A stretch of DNA of 64,000 nucleotides from Candidatus Nitronauta litoralis (GCA_015698285.1 CP048685.1:3660060-3724059), one strand, 5' to 3'. Shown: positions 47,667 through 56,671, numbered from the stretch's first letter. Numbers and translations are program-made. Notes: generated by a model not told the origin, from the sequence alone.

Positions 47667-48701
47667 ATGACCTCAACACCGATTGAAGGCCCAAAGGAAA
47701 CCAGTCCGTCACCTGAGCTTAAAAAGAACTCAAAACCGGTTTTTACTCTTACCCTGGCCAATCGAACACTGCAGCTCACTCGTGAAGGTGGCGGATTTGT
47801 TGTTCTGGTTCTGGGAATCGGGCTTGGTGCTATCAATACCGGCAACAATCTTCTGTACCTGATTCTAGCCATGTGCTGCAGCCTTATAGCTGTATCAGGA
47901 ATTCTCTCCGAAACAATCCTTAAAAATATATCTGTCTCTGCAACTTCCCCGAGATCAATATATGCAGAGGACCCGACTTCACTTTTCCTGACAATTTCAA
48001 ACAATAAAAAAATTTTCCCTTCATATTCAATACAATTTGATGCACCTGCAGAATTTAAAGGCAGGTTTGCCCTGGAGTCTCCACTTTATGTTTTACACCT
48101 GCCAGCAGGAAGTACGATTCAAAAATCCGTGAGACTGGTGGCATTTCATAGAGGAAAACAAACTCTCAACGCGATAAGAATATCAACCGGATTTCCGTTC
48201 GGATTTTTCATCAAGTCAAAAATTATTCCTCTAAACCTTGAAGTCATCGCCTACCCGGCAATTTATCAGATTGAACTTCCCGAGCCCAGTGAAATTGCGA
48301 CTGATGGGGAGGGGTTGATAAAGCAAAGGGGCGATGATCTTTTGGCATTAAGAGAGTTTCAGACCGGTGATCCGCTTGACAATGTACACTGGAAATCGAG
48401 TGCAAAAACGGGAACTCTTCGTGTCAAGGAATTCGCTGCAGGAGGAAGAAATAGTTTCACCATTGTCCTCAACCTTGAAGCTCCTAAAACTGACAATGTT
48501 TTAACTCGGCAGGACGTTGAGGAAAAAATTAAAGAATCCGCTTCTTTAATCTTCCACCTTATTCAAAGAGGGGACGAGGTGAGTTTAAAAACCCAGAATT
48601 TTGAATCTGAATTTGGGAATTCACCTCAACATCTTGAGGCTTTAATGCGTTACCTGGCCCTGTTCGAAACCGCAAGCTCTCCTGAAACCATCCAGACATG
48701 A
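47667..48701 (+). CDS. DUF58 domain protein (MoxR partner)
   Basis: This 344-residue protein has two adjacent hydrophobic helices near residues 45-90 (GFVVLVLGIGLGAINTGNNLLYLILAMCC) and an extended beta-rich region. The DUF58 core is RGDDLLALREFQTGDPLDNVHWKSSAKTG followed by LRVKEFAAGG. It is encoded directly after moxR, as in many bacteria, and overlaps the next gene by four bases. The role is likely in envelope protein maturation with MoxR, by inference from context. Confidence 0.88.
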   Translation: MTSTPIEGPKETSPSPELKKNSKPVFTLTLANRTLQLTREGGGFVVLVLGIGLGAINTGNNLLYLILAMCCSLIAVSGILSETILKNISVSATSPRSIYAEDPTSLFLTISNNKKIFPSYSIQFDAPAEFKGRFALESPLYVLHLPAGSTIQKSVRLVAFHRGKQTLNAIRISTGFPFGFFIKSKIIPLNLEVIAYPAIYQIELPEPSEIATDGEGLIKQRGDDLLALREFQTGDPLDNVHWKSSAKTGTLRVKEFAAGGRNSFTIVLNLEAPKTDNVLTRQDVEEKIKESASLIFHLIQRGDEVSLKTQNFESEFGNSPQHLEALMRYLALFETASSPETIQT

Positions 48702-49249
48702 CCCTGAAAGATATAATATTGGGTGTGATCGGATCTGGCACCGATCCCCAGGAAGAATATAGTGTCCCTCTCGGACAATGGATTGCCCGGCAGGGGTTCC
48801 ATCTTGTTAACGGTGGTGGTGGAGGGACCATGGAAGCGGTAGCTCGAGGCTTTCAAAGTCACGAGGGGAAGTCAGGCCTCGTCCTCGGAATCCTGCCGGC
48901 AGCGAAACCTTGCACAACGATTGAAGAGAGAAAGGTCTATTCTCCTCAAACAGGTTACCCAAACCCGCATATAGATATCCCCATCCGGACGCACCTTCCT
49001 CTATCAGGCAACAGTGGACTGCAAACTGGCAGCCGAAATCATATTGTAGTCCTAACGGCTGACATAGTTGTTGCGTTACCCGGGTCGGAAGGAACCCGTT
49101 CCGAAATCCAGCTTTGCCTGGAATACAAAAAACCTCTTGTTATATTAAATACTGACGGAACCTGGAATGATTTTCAAAATACGGATGTGGCTATGGTTGA
49201 TTCTCTGGACGAGGTGTATCAAAAAATAATTCAGTGGAAGGTTTCCTGA
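48698..49249 (+). CDS. LOG-family/TIGR00725-like Rossmann protein
   Basis: This 183-residue protein has a Rossmann-like fold with the nucleotide-binding loop LVNGGGGGTMEAVARGF and the second motif ALPGSEGTRSEIQLCL. These are the paired GGGxGxM and PGxxGTxxE motifs of LOG (cytokinin riboside monophosphate phosphoribohydrolase-like) proteins, though the spacing best fits the TIGR00725 subgroup. It may cleave a nucleotide N-glycosidic bond. The gene ends the uracil glycosylase-moxR-DUF58 operon. Confidence 0.82.
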   Translation: MTLKDIILGVIGSGTDPQEEYSVPLGQWIARQGFHLVNGGGGGTMEAVARGFQSHEGKSGLVLGILPAAKPCTTIEERKVYSPQTGYPNPHIDIPIRTHLPLSGNSGLQTGSRNHIVVLTADIVVALPGSEGTRSEIQLCLEYKKPLVILNTDGTWNDFQNTDVAMVDSLDEVYQKIIQWKVS

Positions 49250-49256
49250 TTTTTAA

Positions 49257-49805
49257 TTAAAAAGCCTGCCAACCCGTAAGCGCATCTTCATCCGGGGCGC
49301 CATTTGTCATATCGTATTGATTAAAAAATGTTCTCCCAGACATATAGGCAACGATTGCTTCCTGCGGGATGCCTCCCTCTTTTATCCATTCTCTTTGTGT
49401 GGAGTATGGGCGATCAACTCCCGCCCTGTCAAACGTATCGTTAGCATCATAAAAATTACCTGTTTGAAGCGCCAACCTCGTTTCAATCTTGTAAAGATTG
49501 GTATTTAAAATTTGTTGGGCAAAAGTAGGATCGATCTTCTTTAACATCCCATAGGCACCGGTAGATAGCCATTGGCTATCGTGTTTCGTCATTTGTCCCG
49601 CTTGAGGGTGATTGGCAGCATAGGAATTATTGACATGCTCCATAAGCCCTATGGTTCCATCAGGGTTCCAGGGTTGAAAGCCTTGCGCACGTATCGCCGT
49701 TGGCCCTCTGGTATCCCAGCGATAGGTATAATCGGGTAAATGCTTACGATTAACAATCCTACCTATAATCCGCCTTTTTCTCTTAAGCCAATCCATTTTG
49801 GACAT
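49257..49805 (-). CDS. Putative ADP-ribosyltransferase of the pertussis toxin S1/scabin type
   Basis: This 182-residue protein shows the R-S-E ADP-ribosyltransferase signature. YRWDTRGP (Arg29, Arg33) at the N-terminus is followed by GFQPW and LMEHVNN, which parallel RYDSRPP, GFTAW and VLDHLTG of pertussis toxin S1. The central SQWLSTG (81-83) matches the STS motif. NFYDAND parallels NFYGA, and the Gln137-Arg-Glu139 (QxE) in STQREWIKEGGIPQEAI fits the catalytic QxE of S1, scabin and pierisin. The start has GGAG six bases before the ATG. The N-terminus is very basic and has no signal peptide. It is 81 bases after the LolA-like gene on the same strand. Target unknown (protein or DNA). Confidence 0.78.
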   Translation of the reverse strand: MSKMDWLKRKRRIIGRIVNRKHLPDYTYRWDTRGPTAIRAQGFQPWNPDGTIGLMEHVNNSYAANHPQAGQMTKHDSQWLSTGAYGMLKKIDPTFAQQILNTNLYKIETRLALQTGNFYDANDTFDRAGVDRPYSTQREWIKEGGIPQEAIVAYMSGRTFFNQYDMTNGAPDEDALTGWQAF

Positions 49806-49886
49806 TTAAATCTCCTTTGTTTACAGGCTCGCGATTTCGGCTTATCCGTATAAGAGCAATTTTATTTTCAAATGAATCAATTAATC

Positions 49887-50642
49887 TTAACGTTTCAGTA
49901 TACTTTGGGAAAAATATCTGCCCGGGATATCCACATCAAATTGGATGGAGTCAAACACGTACGTGGTTTTAGTATCGGTTTTTAAAAGATCACGGAACAC
50001 CATTCGGCGTGGAAATAACCTTCCTTCAATTGGATGGTAATCCAGAAATTCTACAAGTTTTAAGGGTTTTCCACTTTTCGCATACCGGATTTCCTTCAGG
50101 ACGACATACCGTTCTGGATCGGCCCAGACTTTACGTGTTTGATAGGTGCTGTCTTCCTTTTTCGCTTTCAGTTCAAGAATAGCAACTTGCTTGCCTTCAG
50201 CATCTTCGTAGCCTTCCAAAGTTGCCTGGTACGCCCGACTCACCTTGACATCCTCCATCATGTCTTCATAAGACAAATCACTGCCCATCATCGACTGCCT
50301 GAGAAGATGCCCTGAGATCAAAATTTTTCGATCTGTTTGTGGAGTGTAAAGCCAGAGTTTATTTTTAATCTTGAGCATTTTGGTACCACGTTCCCGCGCT
50401 GGTGATAAATAACGGCTGAATGATTTGGTCACTCCTTTCATCCAGGTTTCCTGCTTTAATTCCCTTACCCGTCGACCATTATCAATGATCAACCGCCCTT
50501 CAATATGTTTGGTATCGGACCACATATTGGCGTCAATTTCTTCAAGCAGTTTTTGTGCGTCTACTTCCTCTGCGCTGGAAAATCCTGGAATTAAGATCAT
50601 GAACAACACAAGAGACATAGCAAAACGACAAAGCATATTCAC
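49887..50642 (-). CDS. LolA-like outer-membrane lipoprotein-sorting protein
   Basis: A signal peptide (FAMSLVLFMILIPGFSSA) precedes a beta-rich domain of about 225 residues: MWSDTKHIEGRLII, ETWMKGVTKSFSRYLSPARERGTKML, LWLYTPQTDRKILISGHLLRQSMMGSDLSYEDMM, and WADPERYVVLKEIRYAKSGKPLK. These are typical of the uncharacterised outer membrane lipoprotein-sorting family with a LolA-like incomplete barrel. It should bind a lipid or lipoprotein in the periplasm. The start is GTG, overlapping the upstream permease stop by four bases. It is the periplasmic carrier candidate for the ABC system encoded just before it. Confidence 0.87.
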   Translation of the reverse strand: MNMLCRFAMSLVLFMILIPGFSSAEEVDAQKLLEEIDANMWSDTKHIEGRLIIDNGRRVRELKQETWMKGVTKSFSRYLSPARERGTKMLKIKNKLWLYTPQTDRKILISGHLLRQSMMGSDLSYEDMMEDVKVSRAYQATLEGYEDAEGKQVAILELKAKKEDSTYQTRKVWADPERYVVLKEIRYAKSGKPLKLVEFLDYHPIEGRLFPRRMVFRDLLKTDTKTTYVFDSIQFDVDIPGRYFSQSILKR

Positions 50643-51940
50643 CCCACTTCCAGTTCACGAAACAAACTGGCTTCTGACCGTTTGAATACAGAGAGCGATG
50701 CAATGAAAGTTCCAAAAACACTGGCAATGATTCCCGGAATTCCACCCCATAAAAGCCCTTCAATACTGACACGCCCCCTTGCGACATCGGACAACATCAT
50801 CCCGGACTTAGCCATGGCATCTCCCATATCGACTCCCACTTCCTGCAGGTAATACAAGAATGCCCCTCCAACCATGCACCCTGCAATTGAACCCGCAACC
50901 CCAATAACCAGGGCCTCAACTGCCAGGCGGAAGACCAGGTCTCTGTGTGTTTCCCCAAGAGCCAGACGCAAACCCATTTCACCATGGCGATGGACACCAT
51001 TGATCAATCCCGCATTCCACAATACAAGAGTCATCAAAAAAGCAAAAATCATGACATTAACACCACTGATCAATTCAAACTTTTCTACAAGAGGGCGAAG
51101 GTTGCGTTGATCCAGGATGCTGAGCACGATGGGTTCATCATCGCTGGCCCAGGAAGCAGGTGGGGACATTTTCCATTCGGGAAGTTTTTCCTGGAGACCT
51201 TGCTGAATCAGTGGATACTCCTGATAGGAAACAGAGGCGGGTAGATACCCGAGCCAGTCTGTGACCATGTCTTCCATGTAAAAAGTATGCTGGGCCCCGG
51301 TAATATCCATTAAGGCCATTTTCTGATCCATCGCTGCAATACCAAATTTGACGAACCCGACCACTGTATAATTGTCCATGGCCATACCACCATCAAAGGA
51401 CTGTCCGAGCAGGGTCACTGTTTCGCCAATACCTACATCAAGGTTTTCCGCCAACCGGTAACCCACAATTAACTCTTTTGAATCAGTAGGCAGCCGCCCT
51501 TCCACAACTGATTTTTCAAGTTCGAGTCTTTCAAGTTCCGGGCTATCCGGATTGAGCATATCCAGGGCATAGCCGGAGACAGGTGTCTGGCTTTTGGTTT
51601 CGCCATTTTCATCAGGAACATCCATTAACGCCATCCAGCGGATCCTTGGCGACCAGGTAATTCGACTATCACCATTCTTTTTCAGCCAATCCAGTGTTTC
51701 CCTTTGCCCTGCCAAAGACCGGTCGATGGGGATAAGGTGTTCTTCTTCGTAGTAAGGTTTGTTCACAACGCGAATATGCCCGGTGTCGAGTTTGGAAGTC
51801 ATATCCAGGATACTCATGCCAATTCCATCCATAAATCCGTATAGAGCCACGGTCAAAGACACACCAACGGTGACCACTAGAAATGGAAATAATGAGCGGG
51901 TTCGGTCACGAATCAACCCGAGGATAGCCCAGCGAATCAT
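50639..51940 (-). CDS. FtsX-type ABC transporter permease (LolC/E- or MacB-like), second subunit
   Basis: The ATG at 51940 overlaps the stop of the preceding permease gene (ATGA). About 433 residues: an N-terminal helix (FLVVTVGVSLTVALYGFMDG), a large periplasmic MacB-like domain (about 50-290) and three C-terminal helices with the FtsX motif (NAGLINGVHRHGEMGLRLALGETHRDLV). It pairs with the permease at 51937-53106 and the ATPase at 53103. LolCDE-type transporters extract lipoproteins from the inner membrane. The substrate is not shown by sequence. Confidence 0.88.
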   Translation of the reverse strand: MIRWAILGLIRDRTRSLFPFLVVTVGVSLTVALYGFMDGIGMSILDMTSKLDTGHIRVVNKPYYEEEHLIPIDRSLAGQRETLDWLKKNGDSRITWSPRIRWMALMDVPDENGETKSQTPVSGYALDMLNPDSPELERLELEKSVVEGRLPTDSKELIVGYRLAENLDVGIGETVTLLGQSFDGGMAMDNYTVVGFVKFGIAAMDQKMALMDITGAQHTFYMEDMVTDWLGYLPASVSYQEYPLIQQGLQEKLPEWKMSPPASWASDDEPIVLSILDQRNLRPLVEKFELISGVNVMIFAFLMTLVLWNAGLINGVHRHGEMGLRLALGETHRDLVFRLAVEALVIGVAGSIAGCMVGGAFLYYLQEVGVDMGDAMAKSGMMLSDVARGRVSIEGLLWGGIPGIIASVFGTFIASLSVFKRSEASLFRELEVG

Positions 51941-53106
51941 GTTATCCCTCTTCCCCTTAATGCGAGAGTGGGTTCCAATTTGGAAAGTCTCCGCACCGGC
52001 CACCAGGCAACTATCACCATCAGAAATACAATGACAGAAATAGTCGACACAATTTCCCTGACATTAAATTTCAAAAATATATTCTCTCGAACTGGTATCC
52101 CTGTTTCACTGAGATGGGAAACATCAAAACCGGTCGCTTGGAACCAAATAAAAAATGGGACTCCAAGAATCACCGCCATAAATACAGCTCCTATTGCAGC
52201 CAGACTACCTTCAAGTGTAAATAAACGGATAACCTGTTTGGGTGTCATCCCCATCGCCATCAAGGTTCCAATTTCCTTTTGTCTTTTAAATATATTGAGG
52301 TATTGGGCATTGAATACGCTAATCGCGGCCAACATTAGCAGTATGCCAATAATAAGACGGGTATTTCGTCGATCATTTTTTAGAAGCGCCAGTAAATCAC
52401 GCATCAAGTAATCGACATCAATAAACTCGAGACCTTCCACATTTCCCTTTTGTTCGTCCACCACCACCCAGGTAATCTCTTTGTCGCGTTGGGTGATCTG
52501 TCTCAGATGATCCAACCTGAGCCAGGCCACGCCTTTATCAACACGGGGATTGACCAGGGGAATCACATCGACCACTTCCGTATCCAAGGCATCAACGGCT
52601 CCATGCTTGTCTCGCCATTTCATGACAACCTGATCACCCACATTTAATTTACTTTTTCTGGACATCTGTTTCCCAATGATAATTGGAACTATATCTTCAA
52701 CAGGTTTAGACCACTCCTGTAATTTCGCCATGGGCAGATCCAAAAGTTTCTGCTCCATCTCCAAACCTCGCAGCTGAACGGGAAATAAACGGTTGTTGAT
52801 AAACAACTGTCCCTGTTGAACCAGAACTTCCGCTTTTTGTTCATGAGCAAACTGACTTAAAGTTTCTGGAATCTTCCGCGTCAAGTCTTCCCAGTCCGTA
52901 GGTGACAGGATATCAAAACCGGGCACACGGTAATGCCCACCCCCAACATCGGTGATAGACAGGTTTTTAAGTGACTGGGCCTGGAATCCATTGAGCAGGG
53001 ATAATGAAAAAATGGTGGCGATGATGATCAACGCCGTGACTGATACGTTCAGGATGGCACGCATCCCCTGGCCCAAAAAGTTTCTGTAAGCTACCTGGAA
53101 AATCAT
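51937..53106 (-). CDS. FtsX-type ABC transporter permease (LolC/E- or MacB-like), first subunit
   Basis: This 389-residue permease begins QVAYRNFLGQGMRAILNVSVTALIIIATIFSLSLLNGFQ, then has a periplasmic MacB-like domain. The C-terminal FtsX core contains YLNIFKRQKEIGTLMAMGMTPKQVIRLFTLEGSLAAIGAVF with three helices. It is coupled by four-base overlaps to the ATPase gene upstream and the second permease downstream. Two different permeases match the LolC/LolE heterodimer layout. Confidence 0.9.
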   Translation of the reverse strand: MIFQVAYRNFLGQGMRAILNVSVTALIIIATIFSLSLLNGFQAQSLKNLSITDVGGGHYRVPGFDILSPTDWEDLTRKIPETLSQFAHEQKAEVLVQQGQLFINNRLFPVQLRGLEMEQKLLDLPMAKLQEWSKPVEDIVPIIIGKQMSRKSKLNVGDQVVMKWRDKHGAVDALDTEVVDVIPLVNPRVDKGVAWLRLDHLRQITQRDKEITWVVVDEQKGNVEGLEFIDVDYLMRDLLALLKNDRRNTRLIIGILLMLAAISVFNAQYLNIFKRQKEIGTLMAMGMTPKQVIRLFTLEGSLAAIGAVFMAVILGVPFFIWFQATGFDVSHLSETGIPVRENIFLKFNVREIVSTISVIVFLMVIVAWWPVRRLSKLEPTLALRGRGIT

Positions 53107-53801
53107 GTGGGCGCACTTTCAACCAAATGGTCAGAAATAACATAACCATCTTCCAGGCGAATTTCCCGGTTAACAAAACGATGAACTTTTTCATCATGAG
53201 TACTGAAAATGAATGCCGCCTTATAATCCCGGTTAAGCTGCTGCATCAGTTCCAGAATCATAAGGGAGTTTTCCTTATCCAGGTTGGCCGTCGGTTCATC
53301 GGCCAAAACAATATCGGGCTTTTTAATCAGAGCCCTGGCGATCGCAACGCGTTGACATTGGCCTCCGGAAAGCTCGGAGGGCTTTTTATGAGTTTCGGGC
53401 TCAAGACCCACCTGATGAATGATTTCCTTCACTCTCTCGCGAACTTTCGATTCCTTTTCATTGTTTAATAAAAGAGGGAATAAAATATTTTCAAATACTG
53501 TGTAAACCGGAAGCAGGTTGTAGGATTGAAAAATAAACCCAATATGCTGACGCCTGATTTCCGCCAGTTTTTCCCGACTCAACTCATCCAGACGGTAATC
53601 ACGGAACATCACATGACCTTTTGTCGGCTTATCCAAACCACCCAAAAGGTTGAGCAATGTAGTTTTTCCAGAACCCGAGGGACCGACAAACGACATGAAT
53701 GCCCCCGCCGGAATCTCCAGGGATACATTGTGCAATGCAGTAAAATCCTGATTCCCCACCCGGTACACTTTGCTGACGTGATCGATTTTTAGCATTGTCA
53801 T
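53103..53801 (-). CDS. ABC transporter ATP-binding protein (LolD/MacB-type)
   Basis: This 232-residue nucleotide-binding subunit has Walker A FVGPSGSGKTTLLNLLGGLDKPTKG, Q-loop GFIFQSYNLLPVYT, signature LSGGQCQRVAIARALIKKP, Walker B IVLADEPTANLDKENS and the H-loop STHDEKVH. The sequence is closest in style to the LolD/YtrE/MacB group that serves FtsX-type permeases. It follows the barrel gene by 5 bases and overlaps the first permease by four. Confidence 0.93.
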   Translation of the reverse strand: MTMLKIDHVSKVYRVGNQDFTALHNVSLEIPAGAFMSFVGPSGSGKTTLLNLLGGLDKPTKGHVMFRDYRLDELSREKLAEIRRQHIGFIFQSYNLLPVYTVFENILFPLLLNNEKESKVRERVKEIIHQVGLEPETHKKPSELSGGQCQRVAIARALIKKPDIVLADEPTANLDKENSLMILELMQQLNRDYKAAFIFSTHDEKVHRFVNREIRLEDGYVISDHLVESAPT

Positions 53802-53806
53802 TTTTT

Positions 53807-54934
53807 CTAGAAAAAAGTAATAAGAGTCATCCCGATTTTGCTTTCACCACCATTGGGAATCGGTGTCTTTCTAAACAAGCGACCGTTGCGTTCATTGCCT
53901 TCGATATTCCCTCCAATCTGCGCCTGCAGGTAGAGAAAGGTGGTCTCGGTCAAGGCGTATTCCACCTGGGGCACGAGTTGGAAACTTCGATCGACCAGAT
54001 CAAAAAACATGAACATCCGCCAGACGGTGCTGATCCCGACAGGTTGATCCAGTTGAATTCCGAGTTGGTGCAGGGTCTGGTCGCCTTGTAGAAAATCAGT
54101 TCTCGTAAAGGCCGCTTCCTCTGTAATCAGCGAGTATTCGATCAACGCGTGCAATCCTTCACCAACATCGAACGTATAATCCATTCCAAATACAGAGTGC
54201 AAGCGAAGCGGTGAACCGCGTCCTCCCTGCTCAACGTCAATTCGACTTTCATTCCAGAACCCGACAACCTTTTCCCCTTTAAAATGAAAACCGAATTGGG
54301 CCAGTTCCAGATTGAAATTAGGCAAAAAAGATTTGTTGGAAACCGGTTTGTATTGGGCTGCAACACCGACTTCCAGCATACCCCATTGGGTCTCTCCCCG
54401 AATACCGGAAATCATTCTGCTATCAATTCCCGAAGGAACCAGCCAACCCTCCACCAGAGATTCGTCATCTGGAAACCAGGTACCTCTTATCCCATCCGCT
54501 CCAAATGTCTGAGGGATAATCCCTGAAATAACCCGGCCATCGAAAAACCCCAGGGGGCGAAACAACATTCCAGATCCAAACAGAATTTGTTGACGCCCTC
54601 CCCTGAGCTTCACATTACCGCGATCGATTCTCGCCCAGGCTCTGAAAAAATCAGCTTCAATTTCTTCCCCAATACCCGCCTGCTCAAGTGCCCCGCCTTC
54701 ATGCCGAATGTCGCCTATGATTTCATAGTCGAGTACCCATTCCTCACTCTCCACAGCTGTACCCAGGACTCCAATTCTGAGTTCAGCTTCACGGTCTGTA
54801 TGGGAAAAATTGTCTGGAGGTTCAAATGTGAGGGTGCCACCGATTCGGGTACGACCTTCAAAATTGTAATCAAACCCCAGGGTGATTGCGGGCCATATCA
54901 AAACCACAAAAAATAAGACAATACGGAGTGTCAT
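53807..54934 (-). CDS. Exported beta-rich protein, probable outer-membrane beta-barrel
   Basis: The ATG at 54934 begins a signal peptide (LRIVLFFVVLIWPAITLG). The mature protein (about 355 residues) is made of alternating strands ending in aromatic residues. Examples are EWVLDYEIIGDIRHE, VKLRGGRQQILFGSG, FGMDYTFDVGEGLHALIEYSLI and the terminal TTFLYLQAQIGGN. The last residue is Phe (TLITFF), as in outer-membrane barrels recognised by BamA. I do not recognise a named porin family. It directly precedes the ABC/LolA-like genes and is a candidate outer-membrane partner of that transport system. Confidence 0.72.
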   Translation of the reverse strand: MTLRIVLFFVVLIWPAITLGFDYNFEGRTRIGGTLTFEPPDNFSHTDREAELRIGVLGTAVESEEWVLDYEIIGDIRHEGGALEQAGIGEEIEADFFRAWARIDRGNVKLRGGRQQILFGSGMLFRPLGFFDGRVISGIIPQTFGADGIRGTWFPDDESLVEGWLVPSGIDSRMISGIRGETQWGMLEVGVAAQYKPVSNKSFLPNFNLELAQFGFHFKGEKVVGFWNESRIDVEQGGRGSPLRLHSVFGMDYTFDVGEGLHALIEYSLITEEAAFTRTDFLQGDQTLHQLGIQLDQPVGISTVWRMFMFFDLVDRSFQLVPQVEYALTETTFLYLQAQIGGNIEGNERNGRLFRKTPIPNGGESKIGMTLITFF

Positions 54935-54998
54935 TGCAGGAAAACCCGGGAAAGGAATGAGCACCCAAATGGTGGTAACTCACTCCAATTGAAAAGCA

Positions 54999-55802
54999 TC
55001 AAATAGGGAGCCAGCGTTCACTTACGATATGCCAGTCACCGTTTTCAAGACGCCAGACAATTGTTTTGTGACCGACATCGGAAAATCTGCTGGATTTAAA
55101 CTTTTGGATAAAACGCATCTCCACCTCTTGCCCGTCAGGTAATATCTGAACCTCAGCCACATCAATCAATATTCTTCCCTTCCGGGATAAAGCTTTGGCT
55201 CTTAATCTTTCCCAGGCTTGAAACGATTTGGCTCCAGAATCAAAACTGCTTGAGTAAAACTGGAGATAGGCCGACAAATCCTTTGCTTGCCAGGCTTTCT
55301 TCCACTCCATGAAGCGAGCCACCACCCGGTCGACAGCATCGATTTCAAAGTCATCATCGGAGTTATCTGTTTCAGTGCTTGAAGACTCCAAAATCTCTTC
55401 GGATTTTGGCCCTGGAACTTCCTTAAGTTGACGGGGCTCAGCCAATTCAACAGGCTTTTGTTTACCCTTTAGCGTTAAAAGGACCAGAGGAGACAGTTCT
55501 TCTTCCTCTTTTAATTTGAGAGAGACTTCCCGGGCTTCCTCCCAATTTGCGTATGGACCGATCCGAACCTTAAACCATCGCTCACCGTCTTCATGGTTTA
55601 GAAAAACCGGGTAGCCCCTGGACTTCCATTTTTTGATTGAATTGTTCGCGTTTGATTCTATTGAAAATGCATTTAACTGAACCACATAGTTACCTGCAGG
55701 GTTTGACAATTCTGAAGCATTGACCACAAACCAGTTTCCACCCAATACCACCGCAGAGAAAACCAGAAAAAATAAAATCTTAAATTTAAACTTAACTTTC
55801 AA
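54999..55802 (-). CDS. Exported SPOR-like plus NTF2/SnoaL-like protein
   Basis: The TTG start gives a signal peptide (KFKILFFLVFSAVVLGGNW). A SPOR-like domain (YVVQLNAFSIESNANNSIKKW...WFKVRIGPYANWEEA) is followed by a Pro/Glu/Ser linker and a C-terminal NTF2-like domain. That domain runs DAVDRVVARFMEWKKAWQAKDLSAYLQFYSSSFDSG to the terminal IVWRLENGDWHIVSERWLP. Similar NTF2-like tails are seen on periplasmic cell-envelope proteins. 267 residues. It starts four bases after the thioredoxin-fold gene and precedes the barrel gene by about 65 bases. Confidence 0.78.
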   Translation of the reverse strand: MKVKFKFKILFFLVFSAVVLGGNWFVVNASELSNPAGNYVVQLNAFSIESNANNSIKKWKSRGYPVFLNHEDGERWFKVRIGPYANWEEAREVSLKLKEEEELSPLVLLTLKGKQKPVELAEPRQLKEVPGPKSEEILESSSTETDNSDDDFEIDAVDRVVARFMEWKKAWQAKDLSAYLQFYSSSFDSGAKSFQAWERLRAKALSRKGRILIDVAEVQILPDGQEVEMRFIQKFKSSRFSDVGHKTIVWRLENGDWHIVSERWLPI

Positions 55803-55806
55803 TGCT

Positions 55807-56292
55807 TTATATCAACTTCTTAATGTAGGAGATTAATTGATCAGCGCTCACTCCCGGAGACCGGGCTTTCAGCTTTCCATCTTTGTCGATAATGAGAACT
55901 GTAGGCATATCCCTCTGAATATAAGCTTCATGAACAGTTTGTTTGGGATCCAGGAGATAGGGAAAATTGACCGCTTCAGGGAATTTTCCAAGGTAATCTT
56001 CCACTGCGTTTTTTGAGTCGCCACTAGTGTTGATTCCCAAAATTACCAATTTATCTTCAGGAATCGCTTTCCTGATCTTATTAAACTCCAGAGCCTGGTT
56101 CATACATGGCACACATATATGAAACATCCCTACCAGTACTACTTTTCCCCTGTGCTGTTCAAGAGAAACCGGCTGACCGGAAATTGCTACGAGGTTAAAA
56201 CCTGGAGCGGGATCTCCTTCTTTAGGCGCTGAAGCAAGAACCGGTGCAGCCAAAAAAAACGAAAGGAGAACGATGGCTATTGTATTTTTCAT
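55807..56292 (-). CDS. TlpA/ResA-like periplasmic thioredoxin-fold protein
   Basis: This 161-residue protein has a signal peptide (IAIVLLSFFLAAPVLA) and an AhpC/TSA-Redoxin fold (GDPAPGFNLVAISGQPVSLEQHRGKVVLVGMFHICVPCMNQ). The redox motif is CVPC, and cis-Pro is in RDMPTVLIIDKDGKL. It likely reduces disulfides, for example for cytochrome c maturation, which fits the c-type cytochromes nearby. It is the first gene of the minus-strand run and is divergent from the cupredoxin-like gene. The 355-base gap holds the promoter listed at 56610. Confidence 0.9.
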   Translation of the reverse strand: MKNTIAIVLLSFFLAAPVLASAPKEGDPAPGFNLVAISGQPVSLEQHRGKVVLVGMFHICVPCMNQALEFNKIRKAIPEDKLVILGINTSGDSKNAVEDYLGKFPEAVNFPYLLDPKQTVHEAYIQRDMPTVLIIDKDGKLKARSPGVSADQLISYIKKLI

Positions 56293-56609
56293 TCTTATAC
56301 CCCCAAAAAAAATGAATAATTTATTATCCTGAACTCTCTATTCTAGAGCAGGCGTCTACATGTTTACCAATTTTCAGAGTAAAGCATCCAACAAAATTCA
56401 GCACATTAGATGTGGTCTATTTCTTCAAAAATAAAACCACTCACTTTAATTTTATGACAATTTTTTTCTATTAAAAACCCGTTCATGAAATTTGGAGCCC
56501 AAATAAAGTCGTTTTTGTTGGACCACTCACTACCTTTTCCGATTTTTTTCAATTGTTAAAATCCTTTAATCTTAAGCTTTTAGAGGTCGGATTCGATTCA
56601 AAGTCTTAC

Positions 56610-56638
56610 TTGAACTGGTATTTTATTTAAGCTACTAT
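56610..56638 (+). promoter_or_regulatory. Sigma-70 promoter for the cupredoxin-like gene
   Basis: TTGAAC and TACTAT are spaced by 17 bases. The start of transcription would be near 56645, which favours the ATG at 56672 over one at 56648. In the rest of 56293-56609 I see no gene. Confidence 0.65.
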
Positions 56639-56671
56639 TAAAAATTAATGGCTCATTTTTTAGAGAAAATA

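Noticed and set aside
49250-49263. TTTTTAATTAAAAA palindrome between convergent genes as a bidirectional terminator
   Set aside because: It is pure AT with no GC stem, so it would not form a stable terminator hairpin.
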